A DNA stretch of 64,000 bases from Selaginella moellendorffii (Eukaryota; Streptophyta; Lycopodiopsida; Selaginellales; Selaginellaceae). Both the position numbers and the translations under genes were made by a program. The notes under the pieces were generated by a model that was not told the origin of the DNA, made no database searches, and saw only the letters and a program-made list of their open reading frames with translations. Positions 1 through 11,110 of the stretch are shown piece after piece (the stretch's first letter is position 1; each line of letters opens with the position of its first letter). The stretch lies in NCBI RefSeq assembly GCF_000143415.4, contig NW_003314288.1, positions 1,551,504 through 1,615,503 of the forward strand, read 5' to 3'.

Positions 1-2935
1 CGGATCCGTGCTAATCAGAGCTATCTTGAAGACGCTGCTGATTTCTTCCTGGAAAGGCCCGTTGACGTTCCTCAGGATGGGATCTACGATGTCACTCAAA
101 GGCTGGTCGTCTGCAATGCTGTTCCTGACCCACGAGACAAGGCTCGTACCATCCTCCATCATCGGACGTTTCCCAGTCAAGAGCTCTAGCAGGACTACTC
201 CAAAGCTGTAAACGTCTGCTTTCTGGCTCACCTTCGCTGATTCTGCAAGACATAGAAAGGCATTTCAAGGTGAGAACTTGAAAAGTTGATGAAGCTCTTT
301 TAACTAACTAGTGCGTACCAGGTGCTGTGTAGCCGAAGGATCTGTTCAAGCAGGACAAGTTTCTCGAGTCCCCGATGAGCTTGGCTAGTCCGACATCCGC
401 AATGCGAGCGCCAAACGCCGAGTCTAGAAGTACGTTGTTGGACTTGATGTCGCAGTGCACGATTGAGTACTGATGGTGCAAATATGACAGGCCTTGAGCA
501 GCTCCCACGGCAATTTTGTACCGGGTGTTCCAGTGAAGCTTGGGTCCCGAAGGCCTGTGGAGTGCCTCGGCAAGGCTCTTGTTGGGCATGTACTCGTAGA
601 GGAAGATTTTTGCGCCTTTGTAGACGAGGAAATCCTCCAGCTTCACAACGTTTGGATGGCGGATGCGGTTGAGCTTCCTGGCGGCGGAAGTGTAGTAGTA
701 CGTGTTCTTGGTGTCGTCGGCATCTTGCTCGGTACGTACTACTTTCACTGCTAGGATCTTCTCCCATGCAAATATGCCTCTGAACACTGATCCATATGGT
801 CCCGTGCCAATAACATTACCATCACTGAACCCCTCTGTTGCCTTTTCAATTTCTGTATAGAGCGTAGGAACTCTGTCTGCGAACTTGTTCTCCTGCATGA
901 CGGTGGACTTCTTTCGTTTCAGAGCTCTATAGGCGCACAACAAAAAGATTGCCGTAGCCGCAAGGAAGACTCCTCCAAGGACGAGAAAGACAAGGCCTAC
1001 TGTCCTTCCAGCGGACCTTCTTCTTCGGGATCGAGGTGTGGCAGGAGAAGTACCAGCAGGAGGTTGGCTGCCGCAACTTGCCAGTGGAGGCCCACACAAG
1101 TTCAAGTTGTTCATGAAGACACTTGGAGAAGCGCCAGTGAAGAGCGTTATCTGAGGTATCTCGCCACTGAGTTGATTGTTCGAGAAGTTGAACTGATCAA
1201 GACTTCTCAGTTCTCCGAGGGATGGAGGAATCGGTCCAGAAAAGCTGTTGCTGGAGATATCCAACACTGTCAACGACGTAAACGTGCTGAAATAACCGGG
1301 AATGGTGTCACTGATGTTGTTGTGGCTCAAGTCGAGCGTGTGGAGTCCCGTCAAGCTGAGCAGAGTTGGAAGGCTTCCTTGGAACAGGTTCCTGGACACG
1401 TTCAAAGCCTCTAGAACAGGTAGCCGATAGAAGTCGTTCGGCATCGGCCCCGAGAAGCGATTACTTCCGAGAAGAAGGGACTTGAGATGTTCCAGCTCGT
1501 TGCTCAGCGATAACTGGCCTCCCATCTGGTTCATGGAAAGATCGAGGACCTCCAACCGAAGTGACTGGAACTGTGGAAAGCTGCCGGAGATGAAGTTGTT
1601 GGAGACGACCAACGTTTGCAGCGACGAGCAGTTCTCGACTGTGAGCAGTGTTCCTTCGATCCTGTTATTCGAAAGATCGACCAGCGATAGATTCCCGCTG
1701 CTGCACAGCCTCGGAGGTAAGCCTCCGGAGAACCTGTTGTTGGAAGCATTTAACACACGTAGATCGCTCGTCATTCCCAGCGCAGGTGGCAAAGGCCCTT
1801 GAAACCGATTCCCCGAGAGACTCAACACGGACAAGCTGGAAAGGAGACCGATCCGCAGCGGCAGCTCACCTGTGAAACTGTTGAGAGACAAATCCAGCGC
1901 GTCCAGCGTCACCATCGCCCCAAACGAATCCGGTACGCTTCCTGTTATGTTGTTGGAGCTCAAGTTGAGTGACAGCATTTGCCTCCAGGTGCTTCCCAGG
2001 CCCAGCGGCAATTCTCCCGACAACCTGTTACGCGAGACGTCGAGGCTGGAGAGGCTGGAGAGGCTGCCAAGCTCCACCGGAAGGCTCCCGGTGAAGTTGC
2101 AACTCGACGCCTGGAACTCGTTCAAGTTGACGAGCCGGCCAAGCTCGCTTGGAATCTGCCCCTGGAACAAGTTACGGTTGATGGTCAGCCGCTTGAGCGC
2201 AATGCAGCCTCCGAGCTCCCTTGGAAGCGGCCCGGAAAGTCTGTTGTTATACAGCGCCAAGTGCGTGAGCCGCTGGAGCCTGCCAATCGTAGCCGGGACG
2301 CCACCTCGAAGACGGTTGTTATAAACTTGGAAGAACGTGAGCGACGAGCAGTTCCCGATCTCGCTGGGGATGAAACCATCCAGCTCGTTGTCATCGACTC
2401 TCAGCCTGGTCAGGAGACGGAGAGAACCGATCGAGGCCGGGATGGAGCCTTGCAGCCTGTTCATGAAGAGCCGGAGGCTGGTCAAGTTCGGCAGCAAGTC
2501 GAGGCGCTGAGGTATGGTTCCGGTCAACGAGTTTTGGCTGAGATTGATATCCGTGAGTTGTGTGCAGCTGGTGATCTCGCTGGGGATGAAACCGGAGATG
2601 CTGTTCCTGGACAAGTCGAGAGCCTGGAGGCCCAGGAGCCTCCCGATCGCCGGAGATATCACACCTTGCAACGATCTCCCTGACAGAGAGATCCCTGTCA
2701 CCGTGCCGGTGCCGTTTCGACAGCGAATCCCCTGCCATGAGCAGTAGCTCGTCGATCGATTCCAGTCTCTCAAGCTCCCCAATGGATCGGTGAGATTGCT
2801 CCGGAGCTCCAGAAGCACGGAGCCATCGTCGCTGGTCTGAGCTGCGACGAATCTAGTAGCTACGAGGAGGAGGGAGACCAAGGAGCAAATCAGTACCGAG
2901 TTGCAGCGCTCCCTGCTCGTCCGGAGAAGACCCAT
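1..2935 (-). CDS. LRR receptor-like protein kinase (3' end beyond window)
   Basis: Membrane receptor kinase. Exon 1 runs 2935-319 and exon 2 from 242 off the left edge; the 76-nt intron splits the codon of the APE motif (subdomain VIII). I chose the ATG at 2935 over a GTG 57 nt upstream because it gives a clean signal peptide. Then come an LRRNT region with a CSWQGIRC motif, roughly 20 LRRs rich in LxxNxLSGxIP, a membrane segment after an Arg-rich stretch (about 930-1010), and the kinase. The glycine loop (GTGPYGSV) and the Lys of AVKVV are present. The catalytic loop is HCD rather than HRD (non-RD; 449-457), and the DFG motif reads DVG (389-397). Family is clear; the ligand is unknown. The DVG change leaves activity uncertain, although the Asp itself remains. 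Confidence 0.93.
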
Positions 2936-4268
2936 CAGAGTTGCATCGCTCGCTCGCTCCTGCCGCAAACACCAGCGCCGCTCTTTGTCCACCCAGGTGA
3001 TTTAAGGCTACCTCTCTATCAATCAATCACAAGTACTGACTTGTTTCGTTTGCGCAGCCTTGGATTGCCGCCTTGGATTGATTTGTTGGAACGCAAACCT
3101 CACTGTGAGGGGCCGCAAAAGATAGCAGCGCGATTGGTTTGGTGAGGAGCGGGTCGTGTGAGAAAGCGTGGACTTGAGAAGGTTCGTTGTGGTACGTGCC
3201 CGATTCTTTGATTTTTTCTACTTTTTTCTCGTGTTTTTTTTTCTTTCTTTTTTATTCTTTCTAGTCTGATAAGATGTAAGATGGCACATCTTTGTTATGC
3301 TATTAGTCCCTCCTGGCCTTGCTTATCTCTATGCTTTACTAGTGTGTGCCGCGTGCCTTTCTTCTTCACATCTCTCACTCGCTCTTACAGGTTCTCTCAC
3401 AAGGCGCTTCCAGGAGAGTTTTTCAAAGAACGCGGAAAGCAGCGAGAAGACGACCGAATCGTGGCCGTCGGTGATGCCCCGTGACGTCACGCGCGTTTTG
3501 TGATTCGCTCAGCGCTTGTGAGGTGGAATGCGTCGCCCTCTTGCTGCATTTTCGACGTTCTTTTCCATTTTTCCATCTGTTTTTCTAGGTGGCCAACCCG
3601 GCCCAGTCGCAAGGGAATGATACAAGAAAAACATGGCCACGAAAGGAAATGTTCCCGCTTGGAGTTATTAGAGCGTGGCAGCCAAGGAGTTGAGCACAAG
3701 CGCGATGCTTTTTCCCCTCTCGATTCCAGCTCCAAGAATTTTCAATACTTCCACTTGACTTTCCATCTGGAATTTATGTCCAACCAAGTCAAATTGCTGG
3801 GGCTGGAGGAAGCTAAACTCAGACTTTGACATTATAGCTGTAGCATCATTCAGGAGACAAGAGAAAACCCTACTTTTAACTTGCCAGTCCGATTTGAGGG
3901 ATTGGTCACGCTCCAATTCCAAGAGATAGGCCTTTCAACGCAAATGCATACCAGGCGGGCGGCGATTTTTCCCTGTATTCCGGAGCATCGTCGTCGTGCT
4001 TGGTGACAACATTCCACGCCGCATTCTGTGCACCAATCAAACTCCCCTCGTGGTCTTTTCTACCAAGATTTGTCAACATGATTGTAAAAGAGAGGCTTTT
4101 TATACTTTTGTTTAGAATCCATATCCCCTGCACTAGCTGTCCTTTGATTCTTTTGAATCTGGAAAAATAAAAGAGGAGATATATCTCATAAATTTATAAT
4201 TTATAATTTTACGAATTTCCAGTAATATAATAATCTATAGCTGGTATTGACAAAATAGAGAATAATCA
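2936..4268. other. Intergenic region, no gene seen
   Basis: This stretch holds the presumed 5' leader and promoter of the receptor kinase (pyrimidine-rich around 3210-3270) and ends in AT-rich DNA before the tRNA. Short ORFs here resemble nothing I know and lack coding character. Confidence 0.6.
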
Positions 4269-4341
4269 GGGGTTGTAGCTCAGATGGTAGAGCGATCGCT
4301 TTGCATGCGATAGGTAAGGGGATCGATGCCCCTCAACTCCA
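4269..4341 (+). tRNA. tRNA-Ala (anticodon UGC)
   Basis: A 73-nt cloverleaf. The acceptor stem GGGGTTG (4269-4275) pairs with CAACTCC (4334-4340), including one G-U pair, with discriminator A4341. The D arm is GCTC/GAGC. The anticodon stem ATCGC/GCGAT (4295-4299/4307-4311) closes the loop TTTGCAT, anticodon TGC at 4302-4304. The T arm is present. There is no intron and no encoded CCA, which fits a nuclear gene rather than plastid trnA, which carries a long intron. A T-run for Pol III termination is not obvious directly downstream. Confidence 0.95.
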
Positions 4342-4454
4342 TATATTTAACTTAATACAATTTATAATTTAAATCATATATTTCATTTAATTTTATATTT
4401 TTAAATTATATTTTCACACTGTGAGTACATCTTGGACCTCACAACACATATATA

Positions 4455-5529
4455 TCAATAAACCAGTTTGAAGCTGGTTGACACCAACGCGGTCACCGCG
4501 TTCATGAGCCGGGGATACGCGCAGCCCGTACAGGGTGGCGCCTTCTCCTTGCAAATGGCCATACCCGTACCGAGATACAGATCCGGCTCGGTGGTGTACG
4601 TGGCCCACTTGTTCTCCAATCTCCACCGTCCATCCTGGAGCCGGAATATCGTAAACTCTGGCCAATAGTTGATCTTAATGTACTGCTTTGCGTCCACACA
4701 CACAAACCTCCTGGATAAACAAAGCCAACTAAGAACCCTAATTTCCTTTTCCTTAAAAGAAGAGAACTTACCAAGCCGACTCCTGGCCACCCCAAATTGG
4801 GTCATTGTCCGCGGCAGTGATGCTCCCGTCGCAGTGGAAGAAGCGGGCCAATGCCGGCTTGCCATGTGTCGAGGGATCTAACGAATACCAATATTGTCCA
4901 CAGGCCTAGAGAGCCATGGCGAACTTTTAATCAACCTCTATTTTCTATATAATTCTCCTTACGGGTTTAACGCGAAGCTCCCATGTACGGCTGCACATAT
5001 CGCTGGAAACCAGCCGGTACTGGAAAGAAGAAATTTGTTAGAAGAAAGCTTAAGATGATATGATAGTAACAAGGCCCAGTAGTAGACGCTAGACTCTTCT
5101 GGAAACCTCTTCCACACAAACCTTGCGGGAATCGTCCATGAGGAGCCTGTAGGCCGCACGGGCAGCAATTGGGCGATGGAGGGCGAGCATCTGGAGGGGG
5201 ATCTGGGCCCTGAGGCCCAGGAGCTGGGCGAGCAGGGGACGCCATAGCACGTCCGAGGATGCGAGGCCTCGCCACGATCGGCAAACCAGGCGGCATCGTG
5301 CCAAGCTCTGTGCATCCAGCCGCGACATGATGCTCCACTGCAGCAAGTCACTGCTCACGAGTTCCTCTTGTTCCTCCTCCTCCTCCTCCTCCTCTTCGGG
5401 ATCATCATCTACCTTCGGATCTCCCCGATCTTCTTCTTTCTGCTCAATCCCTTCCCGCTGCTTCTTCTTCCTCCTCTTTCTCATGCTGTTGCTGGGAATC
5501 GAGCTAGCGACTAGGGCGGCGCCTTCCAT
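4455..5529 (-). CDS. F-box protein
   Basis: Probable SCF substrate receptor. The N-terminus has a basic then very acidic (Glu-rich) stretch, followed by an F-box (about residues 60-105: LLQWSIMSRL, ARCRLVCRSWRGLAS). Four exons are readable. Exon 1 starts at 5529 and its donor lies between about 5096 and 5116; three frame-compatible GT sites exist, so that border is unsure. Exon 2 encodes a YRLVSSDMCSRTWELRVKP stretch, exon 3 ends in DPIWGGQESAW, and exon 4 starts RFVCVDAKQY and runs to the stop at 4455. The Trp-rich C-terminal part looks like the beta-rich domain of plant F-box/PP2-like proteins. The target is unknown. Confidence 0.82.
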
Positions 5530-6037
5530 TACCGCTTTACCCCTTTCCGCTTTGCGCTCTAGAAGCTAATATGCGAGCTCTACTTCCTGGGCTTTTGTCA
5601 ACTTTGTAAATTCTTCTTTTTTATCTTTTAGTGTGGGACAGGTGTCGGATTGAAAACAGCGCCTTGTTTAGTGCACAAGTATAGTGGATCATTGTGAGGC
5701 TTACATCTAGCCAAAAGCACAGAAATGTAATCCAGGATATTGGATATATTCAGTATAATTATACTTTGATTTGCAAAAGTGATGGATAGTAAAGCATACG
5801 ATAGAAAAGTCTGCAGATGGTTCCACATCACTCAGCCTTCCAATGGACAATGGCATAATCTCCTCAGTGCTAGCTAAGTTTTATAGCCTAACCATGCTCA
5901 CTGATTCATTGGATTAGTAATTAGATTTCATAGTATATTACCTTTTTATTGTGTTAAAAATGCTATATTTTAATTATAATAATGCAAACTAACAATGTTT
6001 TGATAAGATAAATCATGTTAAGCTATTTGACATAAAC
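5530..6037. other. AT-rich intergenic region
   Basis: No gene is seen. It contains the promoter side of both the F-box gene and CVNH-like copy 1. Confidence 0.5.
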
Positions 6038-6470
6038 ATGATCTGGATTGCTGCAGTCGTCATGCTTTTGAGTGCCCCACATTCCATGGTGTGTGATACT
6101 CTATTAATATATAGTTTGAAACTCACAATTTAACCAGGCTGCTTGTGCATCATTCTCAAGAAACTGCCCCTATTTCTACTATGAGCCGTTTGGAGGTGTT
6201 TTGTGTGCCCGTTGCGAGTGGAGATATGGCTGGCCAAAGAAGACATTTATAAATCTCAACAAGTACCTTAGTAACAAGGATTCAGAGCTTGCCCATGGGG
6301 GAGGCTTCCTCTCCACTTGCTACAAGATGAGGGTAATCACTTTAGACACCAGCAAAGGCAAGTTTGTGGATCTTGCAGATTGTGCCGAGCATATGATTCT
6401 CTCTTGCACTGGACAGCTTTTTCTCTGGATACTCACATGACAAACATTAATGGTAACCTTTAGTGGTGTC
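6038..6470 (+). pseudogene. CVNH-like secreted protein, copy 1 (frameshifted)
   Basis: Close tandem paralogue of the gene at 7357-7805 with the same structure: exon 1 6038-6088 (signal peptide starting MIWIAAVVMLL) and exon 2 from 6138 after a 49-nt intron. The first domain half is intact (GGVLCARCEWRYGWP, INLNKYLSNKDSEL). Near 6375-6385 one base is missing relative to copy 2, so the frame shifts after VDLA and ends at 6440, removing the last roughly 30 residues. In the ancestral frame a C-to-T change also creates TAG at 6461-6463, where copy 2 has CAG. It is either a pseudogene or a truncated 117-residue product. Confidence 0.72.
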
Positions 6471-7356
6471 AGAAATAAAATATTACAAATTAGCTTGAGT
6501 GAAATGATTAGATAAGGCAAAGGAAATTGTTTTTATGATAATTACAAATTTTTGGCTGAATAACAAAGTTTACTTAAATAATTTGTTATTACAAATATAC
6601 ACAATTATTTCTTTCTGGCTTGCTTAGGCAGCAATATTGTTCATCAAAATGATTGTTAGTTTATATTTACTATACATCCCCAAGTGTTTAGGAGTATGAT
6701 TGGACATGATCAAATGTATATCAGTAATATATAATATGCATATATATAATTTTTTTTGTTTTATAATTAAATCCCATTATTTATTTTTTAAATTATGGAA
6801 ATCTAATAATTGATTATAATATAATTATGATTTAGCTACCTAATTAAAAGCTTAGAGGCCAAAACAAACTCTTGAATAATATCAAATCATTTTACCTCTA
6901 GTTTTAAAACCTTTTTAATGATAATTATTCATACTCAAATTTCTAATATTAATTAAGAAAAAGAAACATTTTGAGTTCATGAGTTATATTATATTTTTCA
7001 CATTTTATTTACTAGATATCTAAAATTCATAATTATTTATAATTTAATTTTATTGTTAAATATATTTTTTATTTTCTTGAAAACTTACTTGATATTTTAT
7101 TTTCTTATTTTTATAATATTTTTTGAAAAAAGGAATTGAAATTTAATTAGAAAATAAATTCTATCATAACAAAAAGCATACAAATTTTATAGAACTCTAA
7201 AAAATAAAAAATTGTTAAACACTTATAAATTTTTGTCAATTCGGACGTGCCCCGTTACTTTTTTATTAAAGAAATATTAGTATACTATAATAAAATAAAA
7301 AACATAACAGAATATACTTGTATATTTAAGAGATTTGCGAAGCTATTTGACATAAA
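6471..7356. other. Very AT-rich spacer between the CVNH-like copies
   Basis: Strongly AT-rich with no coding potential. The last 25 bases before copy 2 repeat the 5' flank of copy 1 (AGCTATTTGACATAAA), so the duplication includes some promoter or leader sequence. Confidence 0.6.
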
Positions 7357-7805
7357 ATGATCTGGATTGCAACAGTCCTCCTGCTTTTGAGTGTACCACA
7401 TTCCAAGGTGTGTGATACCCTATCCATATATCCATATATAGCTGAAACTCATAATTTAATCAGGCTGGCTGTGTACCATTCCCGATAAATTGCCCCACTT
7501 TCTCCTACGAACCATTCGGAGGTGTTTTGAACGCCCGTTGCGAGTGGGGATATGGCTGGCCAAAGAGGACATTCATAAATCTCAACTACCACCTTAGCAA
7601 CAAGGATTCGGACCTTGTCCCTGGTGGAGGCTTTGTGTACAGTTGCTACAAGATGAGGCTAGTCACAGTGGATGCCGACCAAGGCAAGTATGTGGATCTT
7701 GCAGGATGGTGCCGGGGATATGATTCTCAATTGCACTGGACAACTTTCCCTCTAGATACTAAAATAACAAACGTCAATGGTAACCTTCAGTGGTGTGAGA
7801 AATAA
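7357..7805 (+). CDS. Small secreted cyanovirin-N homology (CVNH) domain protein, copy 2
   Basis: Exon 1 7357-7407 encodes a signal peptide (MIWIATVLLLLSVPHSK), then a 56-nt phase-0 intron, then exon 2 7464-7805; 130 residues, about 110 mature. The mature part matches the two-repeat CVNH layout. Half one: GGVLNARCE, then FINLNYHLSNKDSDL (family pattern: hydrophobic, L, A/S, C, then sIdLN..i.N.dG.L). Half two: GGFVYSCYKMRLV, a second C, then TKITNVNGNLQW. CVNH proteins are sugar-binding lectins known from cyanobacteria, fungi and some ferns. A secreted glycan-binding role is inference. Fold assignment rests on motif spacing, not on a search. Two flanking degenerate copies (6038 and 10783) suggest a dynamic family. 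Confidence 0.72.
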
Positions 7806-8025
7806 AATTTTTCACAAATTAAAAAAATACAAAGCCAAGCTTGAGTAAAATGCAAGCAAAGAGCAGGGCTTCGGGCAAAGCAAAGCAATTGTCATTGTTT
7901 TTATGGTAAAGGCCAACTATAAAGGAAGTTCGCTTAAATAGTTTTTTATTATCGCTAAACGGTATCTACAAGACGTCACAAAGCATAAGAATTACGTACA
8001 TCCGTTATTTGCGTCTTTCACTTGC

Positions 8026-10133
8026 TTAGGCAGTAGCGTCGCTCATCACAGTGTCCTTGGTAGCTTCTGAAAATAGTTTCACAAAAGTTAGCTCCAGGGA
8101 AGAGAATAAAACCAAGCTTAGTATTGCAAGTTACCCGAGGATGTTTTCTCGTCCGGTTGCTTCTTGCCTAGGAACGATCCCATGACACCGGTTACTTTGT
8201 CCATAACACCTTTTCCCTGTTGGTTTGTAGCACCCGGACTCGCTGGTGTAGCCTCCGGCGTAGTAGCCTGTGGAGATGAAGCTCCAGTGTTCTTCGATCC
8301 GCCACCCAGGGTCAACATGTCAGTGATCTTCTGCGACAAAGCCGTGTCGTGCTCGTCCGGAGTGAAAAGCTTCGTGTTCTTGCCCTCGCCAGCACCTGTT
8401 TCGGTCTCGGTTCCAGCACCGGCACCGTAGCCAAGTTTCGCAGCGACCGCATCCTTCGCGCCCATCACCTTCTGCGTTATACCGGACTGAGGAGACTGCG
8501 TTGTCGAATCGACGTCACTCGCGGGAGTAGTCTGGGGCGTCTGAGCACCGGTTCCACCGTATCCCAGCTTCGAAGCAACGGTGTCTTTGACAGCGGTAGC
8601 CGAGTCCATCGCCCGGGACGTGACGCTCGGGGTGGTACCAGTGGCGGACTCGGTTTGCTCGGTGGTTTGTCCCGAGGCTGGTACGTCCGTCGGCCCTGTG
8701 CTCGAAGGTAGCTTGCTGCTGACTGTATCCTTTGCAGAGACTGCGGCATCTCGAGCCTTTTCTGTCCAAGTTTTGGAATCCTGTCCGGTACCTTCCGTGA
8801 CACCCGTTGGAGCCGTGGGAGAGGTAGTGTCCGTTGTGGATGCCTTGGGCGATCCCATAAGAGCGTTCTTCACCGAGAAGACGCTCTCGGAAGCTCTCTG
8901 CATCCAGCCCTTCTGTGAGTCACTGGTTTTGAGCTGCGGATCCGATGGAACTTCGGTATCAACCTGGAGCAAACGTTAATAAGTCTTGAAAACTTTGCAG
9001 TTTTTCCACCGTCACAAACCTTATCGCTTGGCGACTTATCGACGACTTCGGATGACAAGAGATCACTGCCGCTGCTGTCCACGCCGTCCACAACAGGCTT
9101 GGCCTCGTCCTGTGACGCCGAGGGCTTCATAATACCCTCGGGAATCTTCTCCTCCGTCTTCCCGGCTAGAGCTCCAGCCGCAAGAGAAGACGAATCAGTT
9201 TCTCCTCGAGGCTTGCTTTCAAAGCCGCTAGACTCCAATCCTGACGAAAGTCCGGACGATTCTTGACCTGAAGAACAAAAAAGCTCGAGTCAGAAATATC
9301 TATCCCCAAGTTGGTTTCTCATGAGTTACTGACCATGAGCGGCCGGAACTTCCTCCTGCCTCTTCTTAGTTTCGTCCCATGATGGAGCTTCGCTAGTCGC
9401 CGAGCGAGGCTCATCATCGCTGCGAGGCCACTCGGATCCAGGAGCAGGAGCACTTGGATCGGCCTGGCCATGCACTCCGCCGCTCAAAAGATCACCACTT
9501 TCCTTCTTCTCTGGGCCGAGATCAAGTTCTCTGGATTGGAAATCATGTTCGCCACCATGAACAGCACCCTCTAGAAAAACACGCAATGAATCTCATCACC
9601 AACTTAATTCTATAAACAACGGAAAAGGAAGAACAAAGCTTTACCATGGCGAGCCTCTGGAGTAGCGGCAGCTCCCTGGTATCCCGTTTGCTGCTGTTCC
9701 TGCCAGGCCAAAACAAATCATTAGCAATTCGATGGATCCATCGAAAAGTATCAGCCAATTTCCTTCCAAGTTACCTGATCATAGCGAGGAGTATCGTCTC
9801 CCTGCTCGTCCTCGCTGCTGCTGCTACTGGTGTCGCCGCCGGCGCCCTCGACATTGTCTCCCTGCCCCTCCTTACGCTTCTTGGACTTTCCCTTGATCTT
9901 GCCAGTGAGCTTTTTCGCCTTGTCCTTGACCTTGCCCACAACGGATTTCTTCTTGTGATCGCCCTCCTCCTGAGAGTGCGGAGACTCAGCCTCTTGCTCG
10001 CCTGGATGGATCGAGAGAGAAAGAGGGTGAGAACCGAAATCTAGCGAGAAATTCTTGCTTTGCTCTGCTTACCGGGTGACATCTTCATGTAATCCCCGCC
10101 CTGCTCGCCCGATGGATACGCCTGCGACTGCAT
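8026..10133 (-). CDS. RD29/LTI65/CAP160-like stress-inducible protein
   Basis: Hydrophilic, probably disordered protein in seven exons: 10133-10073, 10001-9775, an exon starting EQQQTGYQG, one ending VPAAHG, one ending KSPSDK, 8963-8135 and 8066-8026. The N-terminus holds a basic segment (KSVVGKVKDKAKKLTGKIKG) followed by a Ser/Asp/Glu stretch, as in the LTI65/RD29 family (KVKEKAKKIKN). The long sixth exon repeats units such as AVKDTVASKLGYG, AKDAVAAKLGYG and ARDAAVSAKDTVSSKL, similar to CAP160/LTI65 repeats and LEA-like amphipathic helices. Known members protect cells in cold, drought and ABA responses. The upstream ABRE/CE3/DRE cluster supports this. Family membership is likely but the sequence is divergent. 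Confidence 0.75.
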
Positions 10134-10347
10134 TCCTGCTAGATCTGGACCGATCAACCACAAATTCGCTTAGAATCACCGACGATCTCTCTCTTTTCTC
10201 TCTCGAGACTCTCTCTTTGCCTTTCGCTATCCCGCTGCGCCCTGCGATTTTAAGAGAGTGGACGAGCTAAACCTCACACACTAGCGGACATATACAGTTG
10301 GCGAGTGCCACTCGTCCCCTTGGCGAGCCACCGCGTGGCGAGGAAAG

Positions 10348-10382
10348 GACACGTAACGCATGACGCGTGTCGTTGTGCCGAC
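10348..10382 (-). promoter_or_regulatory. ABRE + CE3 + DRE/CRT cluster upstream of the RD29-like gene
   Basis: Within 35 bp, 215-250 bp upstream of the start codon at 10133, lie GACACGT (10348-10354; ACGTGTC, an ABRE, on the gene strand), ACGCGTGTC (10363-10371; the CE3 coupling element) and GCCGAC (10377-10382; DRE/CRT core). ABRE binds bZIP ABF factors and DRE binds DREB/CBF factors. A TTAAAATC TATA-like site lies at 10246-10253 on the gene strand. Confidence 0.6.
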
Positions 10383-10782
10383 AAGCCCAGAACAGAAAAA
10401 AATCCGCCACCTTTCGGTGGGCGCTGCTGCTGCTGGTGGCCCCTCCAAAAATGTCAAAGAATCTGATCTTAGATTCCGGGCCATCCAAATAGCCGGAAGA
10501 TTCTCGTCCATTTTGCTGTGAGATTCATGATATTATTTTCTGCCAACTTTGACAAGTTTTGTTGCCTACCCAATACAGGACGATTATGACACTTTTTTAT
10601 TGGGTCCGATGAGCAAAAACGAGATGAAATGGATTGAGATAATGGAAAGAAAGAGAAGATCGATCAAGCAACAAGTAAGATTTGAAGTCCACCGACGAGA
10701 ACGAAAAAACTAATAGCTCGAGGATTGATCCAATCCCGTCGCCACCTTTCTGCCCAATCAATTGTTTCAGTGCCTAGCTTCA

Positions 10783-10863
10783 TCTTGTAGCAACTGTACG
10801 CATCCAACTATACTTGCATCGGTCCGCATCCACAGTGACTAGCCTCATCTTGTAGCAACTGTA
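10783..10863 (-). pseudogene. Relic fragment of the CVNH-like gene
   Basis: On the minus strand, 10862-10800 reads as YSCYKMRLVTVDADRCKY, almost identical to residues of copy 2 (7635-7695) at both DNA and protein level. The first 18-20 bases (GTTGCTACAAGATGA) recur at 10783-10799. No signal exon or flanking domain parts are present, so it is a small captured or duplicated fragment. Confidence 0.75.
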
Positions 10864-11110
10864 CCGACGAGAATGAAAAAACAAACTGCTTGAAGGATTT
10901 GATCCAATCCCATCGCCACCTTTCTGCCCAATCAATAGCTTCACAACCAGAATTCCATTCTGTGACGTGTGGGGTTTCGATTCATGGCTCGGTCTCCACC
11001 ACCGTGAAACTCGCTTCTCTCGCGTTAGAACTCTGGCTTCCCCTCGGAGAAAAGCCTGGGAGCTATCAGAGTTTCTCGAGCGCGCGCTCTCTCTCTCTCT
11101 CGCTTCGGAG

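Larger units (their letters stand above)
10134..11110. other. Intergenic region with a local tandem duplication
   Basis: Contains the RD29-like promoter, then two related segments: about 10694-10803 and 10863-10945 share CCGACGAGAAnGAAAAAAC and CACCTTTCTGCCCAATCAAT. A CVNH gene relic lies within them (separate entry). Confidence 0.55.

Noticed and set aside
1979..2683. 234-codon ORF antisense to the LRR gene
   Set aside because: Shadow of regular LRR codons; low complexity and no domain.
4269..4341. Plastid-derived tRNA
   Set aside because: Plastid trnA-UGC has a long intron, and the stem sequences here fit a nuclear tRNA-Ala.
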